Shown here piece by piece: positions 11,452-21,470 of a DNA stretch of 64,000 nucleotides. Source of the DNA: Candidatus Rubrivivax defluviihabitans. GTDB taxonomy: Bacteria; Pseudomonadota; Gammaproteobacteria; Burkholderiales; Burkholderiaceae_C. Numbering within the stretch: the stretch's first letter is position 1; the number at the start of each line of letters is the position of its first letter. The notes beneath the pieces are model-generated. The model searched no databases. It was given only the letters and a program-made list of their open reading frames with translations, and was not told the DNA's origin. Position numbers and translations under genes: made by a program. The DNA is taken from positions 186,001-250,000 of the forward strand of contig JADJMW010000011.1 of assembly GCA_016709385.1 (NCBI GenBank), read 5' to 3'.

Positions 11452-12744
11452 ATGATTACCACCCGCCGCCAAGCCGGCAAGACCCTCAGCGCCATGGCGT
11501 TGGCCCTGGCCACGCTCGGCCATGCCGGCTTCGCCAGCGCGCAGGACACCATCAAGGTCGGCGTGCTGCACTCGCTGAGCGGCACCATGGCCATCTCGGA
11601 GACGGTGCTCAAGGACACCGTGCTGATGGCCATCGACGAGATCAATGCCAAGGGCGGCGTGCTGGGCAAGAAGCTCGAGCCCGTGGTGGTGGACCCGGCC
11701 AGCAACTGGCCGCTGTTCGCCGAGAAGGCCAAGCAGCTCATCAGCCAGGACAAGGTGGCCGTGACCTTCGGCTGCTGGACGAGTGTTTCGCGCAAGAGCG
11801 TGCTGCCGGTCTTCGAGGAAACCAACGCGCTGCTGTTCTACCCCGTGCAATACGAGGGCGAGGAGCTCAGCAAGAACGTCTTCTACACCGGCGCCGCGCC
11901 CAACCAGCAGGCCATTCCCGCGGTGGAATACCTGATGAGCAAGGACGGCGGCAGCGCCAAACGCTGGGTGCTGCTGGGCACCGACTACGTGTACCCGCGC
12001 ACCACGAACAAGATCCTGCGCGCCTTCCTGAAGGCCAAGGGCGTGGCGGACGCCGACATCATGGAGGAATACACGCCCTTCGGCCACAGCGACTACCAGA
12101 CCATCATCGCCAAGATCAAGAAGTTCGCCGGCGAAGGCAAGAAGACGGCCGTCGTCTCCACCATCAATGGCGACAGCAACGTGCCGTTCTACAAGGAACT
12201 GGGCAACCAGGGCCTGAAGGCCACCGACGTGCCGGTGGTGGCGTTCAGCGTGGGTGAAGAGGAGCTGCGCGGCGTCGACACCAAGCCGCTGGTCGGCCAC
12301 CTGGCAGCGTGGAACTATTTCCAGTCGATCAAGAACCCGACCAACGACGAGTTCATCAAGAAGTGGAGCGCCTACGCCAAGGCCAAGGGCATCGCCGGCC
12401 ACAAGGACAAGCCGCTGACCAACGACCCGATGGAAGCCACCTACATCGGCGTGCACATGTGGGCGCAGGCCGTGACCAAGGCCAAGAGCACCGACACCGA
12501 CAAGGTCATCGCCGCCATGGCCGGCCAGACCTTCAAGGCGCCCAGTGGCATCGTCAGCAAGATGGACGAGAAGAACCACCACCTGCACAAGAGCGTGTTC
12601 ATCGGCGAGATCAAGGCCGACGGCCAGTTCAACGTGGTGTGGAAGACGCCCGGCCCGGTGGTCGCCGACCCGTGGAGCGACTACATCCCCGAGAACAAGG
12701 GCAAGCTCAACGTGCCCGAGTCGAAGAAGGTCGCGGCGAAGTGA
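11452..12744 (+). CDS. urtA: Urea ABC transporter substrate-binding protein UrtA
   Basis: This is the periplasmic urea-binding protein of the high-affinity UrtABCDE uptake system (HAAT family). It has 430 residues. A Tat/Sec-like signal peptide covers about 1-29 (twin Arg at 5-6, cleavage after Phe-Ala-Ser-Ala), followed by the mature start Gln-Asp-Thr-Ile-Lys-Val-Gly-Val-Leu-His-Ser-Leu-Ser-Gly. The conserved UrtA stretches Phe-Gly-Cys-Trp-Thr-Ser and Asn-Asp-Pro-Met-Glu-Ala-Thr-Tyr are present. ATG 11452 is preceded by CAGGAG at a good distance. It is the first gene of urtABCDE; the stop overlaps the urtB start. The family is often nitrogen-regulated. The local palindrome at 11353 may be its operator. 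Confidence 0.96.
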   Translation: MITTRRQAGKTLSAMALALATLGHAGFASAQDTIKVGVLHSLSGTMAISETVLKDTVLMAIDEINAKGGVLGKKLEPVVVDPASNWPLFAEKAKQLISQDKVAVTFGCWTSVSRKSVLPVFEETNALLFYPVQYEGEELSKNVFYTGAAPNQQAIPAVEYLMSKDGGSAKRWVLLGTDYVYPRTTNKILRAFLKAKGVADADIMEEYTPFGHSDYQTIIAKIKKFAGEGKKTAVVSTINGDSNVPFYKELGNQGLKATDVPVVAFSVGEEELRGVDTKPLVGHLAAWNYFQSIKNPTNDEFIKKWSAYAKAKGIAGHKDKPLTNDPMEATYIGVHMWAQAVTKAKSTDTDKVIAAMAGQTFKAPSGIVSKMDEKNHHLHKSVFIGEIKADGQFNVVWKTPGPVVADPWSDYIPENKGKLNVPESKKVAAK

Positions 12745-14348
12745 TGCGACACCCCGGCGCGGCGCTGATGCGCTGCGCCGCGGTGGTTCTGGGCCTGGTG
12801 CTGTGGCTTGCCGGGGCCGGTCCGGCCGCGGCGCTGACGCAGCAGCAGGCCTATTCCATGGCCGCTGGCGACAGCGACGCGCGCATCGCCGCGCTCAACG
12901 CCGCCGTGGCACGGGCCGACCCGGCGCTGGCGGCCTACGTGCAGGCGCTGCTGGACGACGAGGTGAAGGTGGCTGGCGAACGCGCCTTCATCTTGCGCGA
13001 CGGCAAGGCAGTGGACGCCGCAACGGGTGACGCGGTGGCGCTGCCCGATGGCGCCGAGGACGTGCTCAACAACAACCGCATGCGACGCGAGCTGGGCGCG
13101 GCGGCGGCGGCGATGCAGCTGCTGTCGCCCGACCGCGAAGAGCGTGCCCGCGGCATCGCCGAACTGCGCAGTCAGGCCGACGAGAGCAAGCTGACGCTGA
13201 TCGACAAGGCCGCGGCGGTGGAAACCGACGCCGCGCTGAAGGAGCAGCTGGAGTTGCTGCGCGCGGCGGTCGGCATCTCCTCGGCGGACAAGTCGCTCCG
13301 GCTCGCAGCAGCCACGCTGCTGGGCGGCAGCCGGCTGCCCGCCACGCGTGCGCTGCTGCTGGAGCGGCAGGCCGAGGAATCCGACGCCGAGGTCAGGGCG
13401 GCGATCAGGGCATCGCTGGCGCAGGTCGAACGCCGGCTGCAGTGGGGCGAACGGCTGGGCGTCTTCTTCACTGGCGCCAGCCTGGGTTCGATCCTCATGC
13501 TGGTGGCGCTGGGCCTGGCCATCACCTACGGCCTGATGGGCGTCATCAACATGGCGCACGGCGAGCTGATGATGATCGGCGCCTACGCCACCTACGTGGT
13601 GCAGAACCTGTTCCGCCAGATCCTGCCGGGTGCCTTCGACGCCTACGTCCTGGTCGCCATCCCGGTCAGCTTCCTGGCTGCCGCGGCCGTGGGCGCGGTG
13701 CTGGAACGCGGCGTCATCCGCTGGCTCTACGGCCGGCCGCTGGAGACGCTGCTCGCCACCTGGGGCATCAGCCTCATCCTGATGCAGCTGGTGCGCACCA
13801 CGTTCGGGGCGCAGAACGTGGGCGTGGAGAACCCGTCCTGGCTGTCGGGGGGCGTGCAGGTGTTGCCGAACCTCACGCTGCCGTACAACCGGCTGGCCAT
13901 CATCGTCTTCGCCGCGCTGGTGCTGCTGGGCGTGGCACTGCTCATCGGCAAGACGCGGCTCGGCCTGTTCGTGCGCGGCGTGACGCAGAACCGGCGCATG
14001 GCGTCCTGCGTGGGCGTGAATACGGCGCGCGTGGACACCTATGCGTTTTCTCTCGGTGCCGGCATTGCGGGCCTGGCCGGCTGCGCCCTGAGCCAGGTGG
14101 GCAACGTGGGGCCCGACCTCGGGCAGGGCTACATCGTCGACAGCTTCATGGTCGTGGTGCTCGGCGGCGTCGGGCAACTCGCCGGCACGGTCTACGCCGG
14201 CCTCGGCCTGGGCGTGCTGAACAAGCTGCTCGAAGGCTGGCAGGGCGCGGTGCTGGCCAAGATCATGGTGCTGGTGTTCATCGTCGTCTTCATCCAGAAG
14301 CGGCCGCAGGGCATCTTCGCCCTCAAGGGGCGGAGTGCCGAAGCATGA
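12744..14348 (+). CDS. urtB: Urea ABC transporter permease UrtB
   Basis: UrtB is a 534-residue inner-membrane permease of the LivH type. Residues 1-31 look like a signal sequence. About 31-235 form a periplasmic, helix-rich N-terminal extension characteristic of proteobacterial UrtB. About 245-525 carry the eight or so LivH-like membrane helices, with Tyr-Gly-Leu-Met-Gly-Val-Ile-Asn-Met-Ala-His-Gly-Glu as the family signature. ATG 12744 overlaps the urtA stop (TGATG) and the stop overlaps urtC (ATGA). It works with UrtC as the transmembrane channel. Confidence 0.95.
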   Translation: MRHPGAALMRCAAVVLGLVLWLAGAGPAAALTQQQAYSMAAGDSDARIAALNAAVARADPALAAYVQALLDDEVKVAGERAFILRDGKAVDAATGDAVALPDGAEDVLNNNRMRRELGAAAAAMQLLSPDREERARGIAELRSQADESKLTLIDKAAAVETDAALKEQLELLRAAVGISSADKSLRLAAATLLGGSRLPATRALLLERQAEESDAEVRAAIRASLAQVERRLQWGERLGVFFTGASLGSILMLVALGLAITYGLMGVINMAHGELMMIGAYATYVVQNLFRQILPGAFDAYVLVAIPVSFLAAAAVGAVLERGVIRWLYGRPLETLLATWGISLILMQLVRTTFGAQNVGVENPSWLSGGVQVLPNLTLPYNRLAIIVFAALVLLGVALLIGKTRLGLFVRGVTQNRRMASCVGVNTARVDTYAFSLGAGIAGLAGCALSQVGNVGPDLGQGYIVDSFMVVVLGGVGQLAGTVYAGLGLGVLNKLLEGWQGAVLAKIMVLVFIVVFIQKRPQGIFALKGRSAEA

Positions 14349-15414
14349 CGAAGCTGCTGGGTCCCAAGGGCTGGGCGGCGCTGCTCGCCGCCAGCCTCAC
14401 CGTCGTCGTGCTGATCCCGCTGCTGAACCTGGTGGTGCCTGCCGGCAGCGTCTTCCACCTCAGCGACTTCCACGTCAGCCTCGTCGGCAAGATCCTGTGT
14501 TACGCCATCTGCGCGCTGGCGATGGACCTCATCTGGGGCTACACGGGGATCCTGAGCCTGGGCCACGGCCTGTTCTTCGCGCTCGGCGGCTACGGCATGG
14601 GCATGTACCTCATGCGCCAGATCGGCCTGGAAGGCAACTACAAGAGCGAGCTGCCCGACTTCATGGTGTTCCTGAACTGGAAGGAACTGCCGTGGCACTG
14701 GATGGTGAGCGACAGCTTCTTCGCCCAGATGCTGCTGGTGGTGGGGGTGCCCGGACTGCTGGCCTTCGTCTTCGGCTATTTCGCCTTCCGCTCGCGCATC
14801 AAGGGCGTGTACTTTTCCATCATCACGCAGGCGCTGACCTTCGCCGCGATGCTGCTCTTCTTCCGCAACGAGACCGGCTTCGGCGGCAACAACGGCTTCA
14901 CCGATTTCAAGCGCATCCTCGACATCCCGCTCGGCACGCCCGGCATGCGCGTGGCTCTGTGCGTGATCACCGGCGCGGTGCTGATCGGCTTCTTCCTCAT
15001 GGCGCGCGCCATCGTCACCAGCAAATACGGGCGCGTGCTGCAGGCCATCCGCGACGCCGAGACACGCGTCATGTTCACCGGCTACAACCCGCTGGTCTAC
15101 AAGCTCAGCATCTGGACACTGAGTGCCGTGATGTGCGGCGTGGCCGGCGCGCTGTACGTGCCGCAGGTGGGCATCATCAATCCCGGCGAGATGAGCCCGG
15201 CGGCCAGCATCGAGATCGCCATCTGGGCCGCGGTGGGCGGGCGCGCCACGCTCATCGGCCCCATCGTCGGCGCCGTTTTCGTCAACGGGGCGAAGAGCTG
15301 GTTCACGGTGGCCTTCCCGGAGTACTGGCTGTTCTTCCTGGGCGCCTTGTTCATCGCGGTGACCTTGTTTCTTCCGCACGGCATCGTCGGCCTGTTCCGC
15401 GGTAAGGACCGCGC

Positions 15415-15418
<4 letters not shown>
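14345..15418 (+). CDS. urtC: Urea ABC transporter permease UrtC
   Basis: UrtC is the second permease subunit (LivM type), 357 residues with about nine to ten hydrophobic helices. The conserved Gly-Tyr-Thr-Gly-Ile-Leu-Ser-Leu-Gly-His-Gly lies near residues 60-71, and a large loop (Glu-Thr-Gly-Phe-Gly-Gly-Asn-Asn-Gly) follows in the middle. The ATG at 14345 forms a 4-base overlap with urtB, and the stop overlaps urtD in the same way, so the operon is tightly coupled. Confidence 0.95.
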
Positions 15419-16252
<834 letters not shown>

Positions 16253-16263
<11 letters not shown>

Positions 16264-16960
16264 GTCCTTGCTGCAGGTCGAGGGCCTGAACCAGTACTAC
16301 GGCGGCAGCCACATCCTGCGCCACCTCGGCTTCGAGGCCAAGCTTGGCGAAGTCACCGTGGTGCTGGGCCGCAATGGCGTGGGCAAGACCACGCTGCTGA
16401 AGAGCCTGATGGGCGTGGTGCCGGTGAAGACCGGGAGCATCGTGCTGGATGGTGCCGACATCACCCGGGCCACGCCCTACGACCGCGTCAGGCACGGCGT
16501 CGGCTACGTGCCGCAGGGGCGCGAAATCTTCGGCCGCCTGACGGTGGAGGAAAATCTGCGCATGGGCCTGGCCACCAAGAGCGGCGGCACGGCGATCCCG
16601 GCCGAACTGTTCGAGCTGTTCCCGGTGCTCAGGCAGATGATCGGCCGTCGCGGCGGCGACCTCTCGGGCGGCCAGCAGCAACAGCTGGCGATCGCGCGCG
16701 CGCTGGCCGCAGGCCCGAAGCTGCTGATGCTGGACGAGCCCACCGAAGGCATCCAGCCCAGCATCATCAAGGACATCGGCCGCGTCATCCGAATGCTGGC
16801 CGACCGCAAGACGATGGCCATCGTTCTCGTCGAGCAGTACTACGACTTCGCCGCCGAGCTCGCCGACCAGTACCTGGTGATGGAGCGCGGCGAGATCGTC
16901 ATGCGCGGCCGCGGCAAGGACATGGCGGCCGACGGCGTGCGCGAGCGCATGTCGATCTGA
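16253..16960 (+). CDS. urtE: Urea ABC transporter ATP-binding protein UrtE
   Basis: UrtE is a 235-residue LivF-type ATPase and the last gene of urtABCDE. Walker A is Gly-Arg-Asn-Gly-Val-Gly-Lys-Thr-Thr (about 39-47), the signature is Leu-Ser-Gly-Gly-Gln-Gln-Gln-Gln, and Walker B is Leu-Leu-Met-Leu-Asp-Glu-Pro-Thr-Glu-Gly-Ile-Gln-Pro-Ser; the Gln-Pro-Ser ending is typical for UrtE. No ATG or GTG fits the family N-terminus. The only suitable codon is TTG at 16253, giving Met-Ala-Asp-Glu-Ser-Leu-Leu-Gln, inside the end of urtD. Confidence 0.94.
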
Positions 16961-17001
16961 AGGCCCGCCGGGATGGTGCTGCACCGCGGCCGTGGGCGCG
17001 G

Positions 17002-17007
17002 GATAAT
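17002..17007 (+). promoter_or_regulatory. Candidate -10 element of rnpB
   Basis: GATAAT ends 6 bases before the first base of the rnpB P1 helix (about 17014), the right distance for a sigma-70 -10 element. A clear -35 is not seen, which is common for stable RNA promoters in GC-rich genomes. Confidence 0.5.
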
Positions 17008-17013
17008 GCGCCG

Positions 17014-17342
17014 GTGAAGCAAGCCAGACCGCCGCTGGTGCGAGCGTGGAAACACGGCACTGGAGGAAGGTCCGGACTGCGCAGGGCGGCGTAGCAGCTA
17101 ACGGCTGTCCACCGTGAGGTGAGGATCAGAGCAACAGAGACGAGCCGATTCAGTTCGGGTGAAACGGGCAATCTCTACGCGCAGCAATACCAAGTAGGCA
17201 CACGTTGACCTGGTCCCGGGGAGTGTGCGGGTAGGTAGCACCGAGCCGGTTGGGCGACCGCCGGCCCAGAGGAATGGCGGTCACGGCCGGGTTCTCGCAA
17301 GAGGCCCGGCCGCACAGAATCCGGCCTATCGGCTTGCTTCAC
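17014..17342 (+). ncRNA. rnpB: RNase P RNA (bacterial class A)
   Basis: This is the catalytic RNA of RNase P, which matures tRNA 5' ends with the protein RnpA. The 5' strand GTGAAGCAAGCC (17014-17025) is fully complementary to GGCTTGCTTCAC (17331-17342), forming helix P1. Conserved core blocks are visible: GAGGAAGGTCCGGACT near 17062, the P8-P10 region, AGAGGAATGGCGG near 17270, and ACAGAATCCGGCCTATCGG near 17313. The length of about 330 bases is normal. A run of six T follows at 17345-17350 and may end transcription. The gene sits between urtE and a convergent dioxygenase-like gene whose stop touches the T-run. Confidence 0.95.
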
Positions 17343-17349
17343 ACTTTTT

Positions 17350-18000
17350 TCAGGCCGGCACCACCAGCGCGTGCCGTGCCAGCCAGCGCAGACCACTGTC
17401 GGCCGGGGCCGGCTGCAGTGCCATTTCGAGTGCCGGCCGATCGGCCGCGTCCACCTGCCGCCACAGGAAGTCACGCCCATTGCCGGCGTCGCCGGCGATG
17501 AACAACTGCGAGGTCAATTCGCCGAAGCTCGCGTGCCGCAGCTTCACGTGGATGTGCGGCGTACGCCCCGGGTAGGGCACCGGCTTGATGGTGCGCAAGC
17601 GCAACGCGCCCTGGCCGTTGCTGCGCGTGGCGCCGAAGCCCTGGAAGCCTTCGTCGAAGCGTCCCGGCTCCGTCGGCTGGCGCGGATGACGGTAGACGGC
17701 CATCGCGTCGCACTGCCAGATCTCGACCTCGGCGCTGTCGATCAGCCGGCCCTTCGTGTCCGCCACCACGGCTTCCAGTCCCAGGTGTTCGCCGCGCGCC
17801 ACGAGCATCTGGCCGTTACGTTCCACGCGCGTGAGGTCGGCGTCCCAGTCGGACCAGCGCTCGCGCCAGGCGCGCGCCGGGTAGAACGGCCCGTCGGTCA
17901 TCGGCACCAGGATGCGGCGCGAAGAGGCCAGCGCCGGCAGTGCCAGCATCGAGGCGGCCAGCGCGCCTGCAGCGAGGAAGCGGCGGCGGGGTGTATGCAT
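17350..18000 (-). CDS. Tat-exported intradiol dioxygenase-like protein
   Basis: A 216-residue protein related to the protocatechuate 3,4-dioxygenase family. The N-terminus has an Arg-Arg-Arg-Phe-Leu Tat-like motif and a hydrophobic stretch up to about 26. The four non-heme Fe(III) ligands of the family can be placed: Tyr in Ala-Val-Tyr-Arg-His, Tyr in Pro-Val-Pro-Tyr-Pro-Gly, and two His in Thr-Pro-His-Ile-His-Val-Lys. The reaction would be ring cleavage of a catechol-type substrate, but exported single-domain members mostly have unknown substrates. ATG 18000 was chosen for the signal sequence; a longer in-frame start at 18156 lies inside the divergent transporter gene. It converges on rnpB. 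Confidence 0.82.
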   Translation of the reverse strand: MHTPRRRFLAAGALAASMLALPALASSRRILVPMTDGPFYPARAWRERWSDWDADLTRVERNGQMLVARGEHLGLEAVVADTKGRLIDSAEVEIWQCDAMAVYRHPRQPTEPGRFDEGFQGFGATRSNGQGALRLRTIKPVPYPGRTPHIHVKLRHASFGELTSQLFIAGDAGNGRDFLWRQVDAADRPALEMALQPAPADSGLRWLARHALVVPA

Positions 18001-18058
18001 GACCGCATTGGACCACCGCGGCGGCAGGCCCACTAGACTGCAGGGTTTCCCCAAGACG

Positions 18059-19276
18059 ATGAACCCCGACGCCCCTACGCTCTGGCGCGGCCCGCGCTGG
18101 ACGCTGGCTCTGCTGCTTGCCTGCCTGGGCATGCTCGGGCCCTTCTCGATCGACACCTACCTGCCGGCCTTCAGCGGCATCGCCACCTCGGTGGGTGCGA
18201 CGCCGGTGCAGATGCAGCAGACGCTGTCCAGCTACCTGCTCGGTTTCGCGGTGATGAACCTGTTCCACGGAGCGCTCTCCGACAGCCTGGGCCGGCGGCC
18301 GCTGGTGCTGGGCGGCATGGCGCTGTTCACGCTGGCCTCGGTGGGCTGCGCGCTGTCGCAGACCATCGGCGAACTGGTCGTTTTCCGCGCGCTGCAGGGC
18401 ATGTCGGCCGGCGCCGGCATGGTGGTCTCGCGCGCCATCATCCGCGACATGTTCCCGCCGGTGGACGCCCAGCGCGTGATGTCGCAGGTGACCATTTTCT
18501 TCGGCGTGGCGCCGGCGGTGGCGCCCATGGTCGGCGGGCTGCTCTTCGTGCACGCCGACTGGCATGCCATCTTCTGGTTCCTGGCGCTCGTGGGCGCGGC
18601 GCTTTGGCTGGCCAACTGGCGCTGGTTGCCCGAGACGCTGCACGAAGCCGCGCGCCAGCCGTTCAACGTGCGCAACCTGATGCGCGGTTACTGGCAGCTG
18701 GCGCGCAACCCGCGTTTCCTGGCCCTGGTACTGGCCAGCGGCATTCCGTTCAACGGCATGTTCATGTACGTGCTGGCCGCACCGGTGTTCCTGGGCGAAC
18801 ACCTGGCGCTGGGGCCGACGCAGTTCTTCTGGTTCTTCACGCTCACCATCGGCGGCATCATGGCCGGCGCATGGGTGTCGGGCCGGCTGGCCGGGCGCAT
18901 CAAGCCGCGGCACCAGATCCGCCACGGCCTGCTCGTCATGCTGGTGGTGTCGCTGCTGAACGTGGCGCTGAACCTGCTGCTCGAGCCGCACTGGGCCTGG
19001 GCGATGTTGCCGATCGCCGTCTTCTCCTTCGGCTGGTCGCTGATGGTGCCGGTGGTCACGCTGCTGGCGCTGGACCAGGTGCCCGACCGCCGCGGCATGG
19101 CGTCTTCGGTGCAGTCCTGTCTGGCCAGCCTGGCCAATGCCGCGGTGGCCGGCGCGCTGGTGCCGCTGGTCATGCATTCCACCTTGGCGCTGGCCGTCAC
19201 TTCGCTCGCGTTGATGAGCATCGGCCTGCTGGCGTGGATCTGGGTCAAGCCGCGGCTGGAGGGCCAGCCCGCCTGA
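18059..19276 (+). CDS. MFS multidrug exporter, Bcr/CflA family
   Basis: A 405-residue inner-membrane drug:proton antiporter with about 12 helices. The Bcr/CflA hallmarks are the N-terminal Ser-Ile-Asp-Thr-Tyr-Leu-Pro-Ala-Phe (about residues 31-39) and motif A with Gly-Ala-Leu-Ser-Asp-Ser-Leu-Gly-Arg-Arg-Pro near 78-88. The start 18059 follows the Tat-type dioxygenase gene, transcribed in the opposite direction, with only 58 bases between starts. Substrates of this family include bicyclomycin, chloramphenicol and cysteine-related compounds; none can be assigned here. Confidence 0.9.
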   Translation: MNPDAPTLWRGPRWTLALLLACLGMLGPFSIDTYLPAFSGIATSVGATPVQMQQTLSSYLLGFAVMNLFHGALSDSLGRRPLVLGGMALFTLASVGCALSQTIGELVVFRALQGMSAGAGMVVSRAIIRDMFPPVDAQRVMSQVTIFFGVAPAVAPMVGGLLFVHADWHAIFWFLALVGAALWLANWRWLPETLHEAARQPFNVRNLMRGYWQLARNPRFLALVLASGIPFNGMFMYVLAAPVFLGEHLALGPTQFFWFFTLTIGGIMAGAWVSGRLAGRIKPRHQIRHGLLVMLVVSLLNVALNLLLEPHWAWAMLPIAVFSFGWSLMVPVVTLLALDQVPDRRGMASSVQSCLASLANAAVAGALVPLVMHSTLALAVTSLALMSIGLLAWIWVKPRLEGQPA

Positions 19277-19330
19277 GATCCAGTCAAGTCGAAGCCGACG
19301 GCGGCCGATAAGGGACGAGGAGTCCTTTCG

Positions 19331-20353
19331 ATGCGCCACTGCCGACTTTCATTCGCCTTGTTCACCGTGCTCGCGCCGCTGGCCGCCGGCGCAGCGGGAC
19401 CGGGTGCCGCCGCGGCCGGCGCGCACGCGCCGACGCCAGCCGCGGTGCAGGCGCAGGACCAGCGCGCCGGCCAGCCGGCCGATGCGCCCGCCACACCGCT
19501 CGATCCGCTGGAGCGGCTGCGCCAGCGGCTGGCCGAGCGGCTGGGCGCGGCCCAGGCCGGCCCCAGCGCCAGCGCCTACGACCTGCGCGTCGTGACGCGC
19601 ACGGCGGCGGCCGCGCCCGGCGCCGGCAAGCGCGGCGCAGCGGGCGCCGGCTCGGGCAGCCGCAAGCCCGCCGACGGTCACGCCGCGTGGGCCTACGAAG
19701 GTGCCGCCGGCCCGCAGGCCTGGGGTGCGCTCAGGCCCGAATTTGCGCTCTGCGCCCACGGCCAGCGGCAAAGCCCGATCGACATCCAGGGCGGCCTGGC
19801 GGTGGACCTGGAGCCGGTGCGCTTCGACTACCGCGCCAGCCGCTTCGGCGTCGTCGACAACGGCCATACGGTGCAGGTCAAGCTGGCACCCGGCAATGCC
19901 ATCGAACTGGGCGGCAGACGTTTCGAGCTGCAGCAGTTCCACTTTCACCGCCCGGCCGAGGAACGCATCGACGGCCGCACCTTCGAGATGTCGCTGCACC
20001 TGGTGCACAAGGACGAGCAGGGTCGGCTGGCGGTGGTGGCGCTGCTCATCGACCGCGGCCCGGCGCAGCCGATGGTGCAGCAGGTGTGGAACCACCTGCC
20101 GCTGGAAAGGCACCTGGAAACCGCGCCGAGCGTGACGCTGGATCTGGAGCAACTGCTGCCCGTCGACCGCCGCTACTACACCTACATGGGGTCGTTGACC
20201 ACACCGCCGTGCAGCGAAGGCGTGCAGTGGGTGGTGATGCGCCACCCGGTGACGCTGGCACCGGAACAGATCGACCTCTTCGCGCGCATCTACCCGATGA
20301 ATGCGCGCCCGGTGCAGGCCGCCAGCGGGCGCCGCATCCTGCAGTCGGAATAG
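19331..20353 (+). CDS. Alpha-type carbonic anhydrase, exported, with Ala/Pro-rich spacer
   Basis: A 340-residue periplasmic enzyme for CO2/bicarbonate interconversion. The signal peptide spans about residues 1-22. Residues 23-115 are an Ala/Pro/Gly-rich, probably disordered spacer. The catalytic domain covers 120-338, with the motifs Gln-Ser-Pro-Ile-Asp-Ile, the zinc ligands in Phe-His-Phe-His and Leu-His-Leu-Val-His, and Thr-Pro-Pro-Cys-Ser-Glu-Gly near the C-terminus. The spacer is longer than in compact bacterial alpha-CAs of about 240 residues. It follows the Bcr-type exporter by 54 bases and converges on the alcohol dehydrogenase gene. Confidence 0.92.
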   Translation: MRHCRLSFALFTVLAPLAAGAAGPGAAAAGAHAPTPAAVQAQDQRAGQPADAPATPLDPLERLRQRLAERLGAAQAGPSASAYDLRVVTRTAAAAPGAGKRGAAGAGSGSRKPADGHAAWAYEGAAGPQAWGALRPEFALCAHGQRQSPIDIQGGLAVDLEPVRFDYRASRFGVVDNGHTVQVKLAPGNAIELGGRRFELQQFHFHRPAEERIDGRTFEMSLHLVHKDEQGRLAVVALLIDRGPAQPMVQQVWNHLPLERHLETAPSVTLDLEQLLPVDRRYYTYMGSLTTPPCSEGVQWVVMRHPVTLAPEQIDLFARIYPMNARPVQAASGRRILQSE

Positions 20354-20386
20354 CCGCCGTGCGGCAGCAGGGCAGGGCGCCGGTGC

Positions 20387-21391
20387 TCAGGGCGTGAGCA
20401 CGGCCGCCCCGGCGAAGCGGCCGGCGCGCAGGTCGTCCAGCGCCTGGTTGGCCTGCGCCAGCGCGTAACGGTGCACGCGCACCTGCAGCGGTATTTCGGC
20501 GGCCACGCGCATGAAGTCCAGGCCGTCCTGGCGCGTCAGGTTGGCCACCGAGACGATGCGCCGCTCGCCCCACAACCAGCGGTAGGGGAACGAGGGGATG
20601 TCGCTCATGTGGATGCCGGCGCAGACCACCGTGCCGCCCGGCCGCACGGCCTGCAGCGCCGTGGGCACGAGCGCGCCCACGGGCGCGAACAGCAATGCGG
20701 CGTCCAGCGGCTTTGGCGCAGCCTGTTCCGAGTCGCCGGCCCAGGCCGCGCCCAGACTTCGCGCCAAGTCCTGCGCGGGCGTATCGCCCGGCCGTGTGAA
20801 AGCGAAGACCTCGCGCCCCTGGTGCACGGCCACCTGCGCGATCAGATGGGCCGCGGCGCCGAAGCCATACAGGCCGATGCGCTGCGCCTGCGCGCCGGCC
20901 ATGGCATAGGCGCGCCAGCCGATGAGGCCGGCGCACAGCAGCGGCGCGGCCTCTTCGTCGCCGTAGCGGCTTGGCAGCGCGAAGACGAAACGCGCATCGG
21001 CCAGCACCTGTTCGGCATAGCCGCCTGCGATCTGCCAGCCGGTGAAGCGTGCCCCGGTGCACAGGTTCTCGCGTCCGGCCAGGCAGTGTTCGCAGCGGCC
21101 GCAGGTCCAGCCCAGCCAGGGCACGCCCACGCGCTGCCCCACTTCCAGGCCCGCGACGCCCGCGCCCAGCGCGCCGACGTGGCCCACGATCTCGTGCCCC
21201 GGCACCACGGCGTGGCCGGGCCAGGGCAGGTCGCCGTCCACCACGTGCAGGTCGGTGCGGCACACGCCGCAGGCCGCCACATGGATGCGCACCTGGCCCG
21301 GCCCGGGCTGCGGTAGCCGCTGCCGCCACACCTGCTGGAGCGGCCGGCCCGGCGCAGCCATCTCCATGGCGCACCAGGGCTGGTCGGTCAT
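20387..21391 (-). CDS. Zinc-dependent alcohol dehydrogenase family protein
   Basis: A 334-residue medium-chain dehydrogenase. The catalytic zinc site is visible in Cys-Gly-Val-Cys-Arg-Thr-Asp-Leu-His and Gly-His-Glu-Ile-Val-Gly, and the structural zinc site in Cys-Gly-Arg-Cys-Glu-His-Cys (about residues 94-108). The nucleotide-binding region reads Gly-Leu-Tyr-Gly-Phe-Gly-Ala-Ala-Ala, where the last Gly of the usual Gly-x-Gly-x-x-Gly motif is Ala. It oxidises alcohols or reduces aldehydes with NAD(P); the substrate is unknown. ATG 21391 is used; ATG 21367 is an alternative and would remove eight residues. The gene converges on the carbonic anhydrase gene. Confidence 0.87.
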   Translation of the reverse strand: MTDQPWCAMEMAAPGRPLQQVWRQRLPQPGPGQVRIHVAACGVCRTDLHVVDGDLPWPGHAVVPGHEIVGHVGALGAGVAGLEVGQRVGVPWLGWTCGRCEHCLAGRENLCTGARFTGWQIAGGYAEQVLADARFVFALPSRYGDEEAAPLLCAGLIGWRAYAMAGAQAQRIGLYGFGAAAHLIAQVAVHQGREVFAFTRPGDTPAQDLARSLGAAWAGDSEQAAPKPLDAALLFAPVGALVPTALQAVRPGGTVVCAGIHMSDIPSFPYRWLWGERRIVSVANLTRQDGLDFMRVAAEIPLQVRVHRYALAQANQALDDLRAGRFAGAAVLTP

Positions 21392-21470
21392 GGCGCAGGC
21401 TGCTTGCGCGTCGCCCATGCTGCGGCCGGGGGAGACATGCGCGCCATTCCCGGCGTCACGGCCACACCGT

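Noticed and set aside
12309..12743. Long in-frame extension upstream of urtB inside urtA
   Set aside because: It is an out-of-frame shadow of urtA; the TGATG junction at 12742-12746 gives the correct urtB start.
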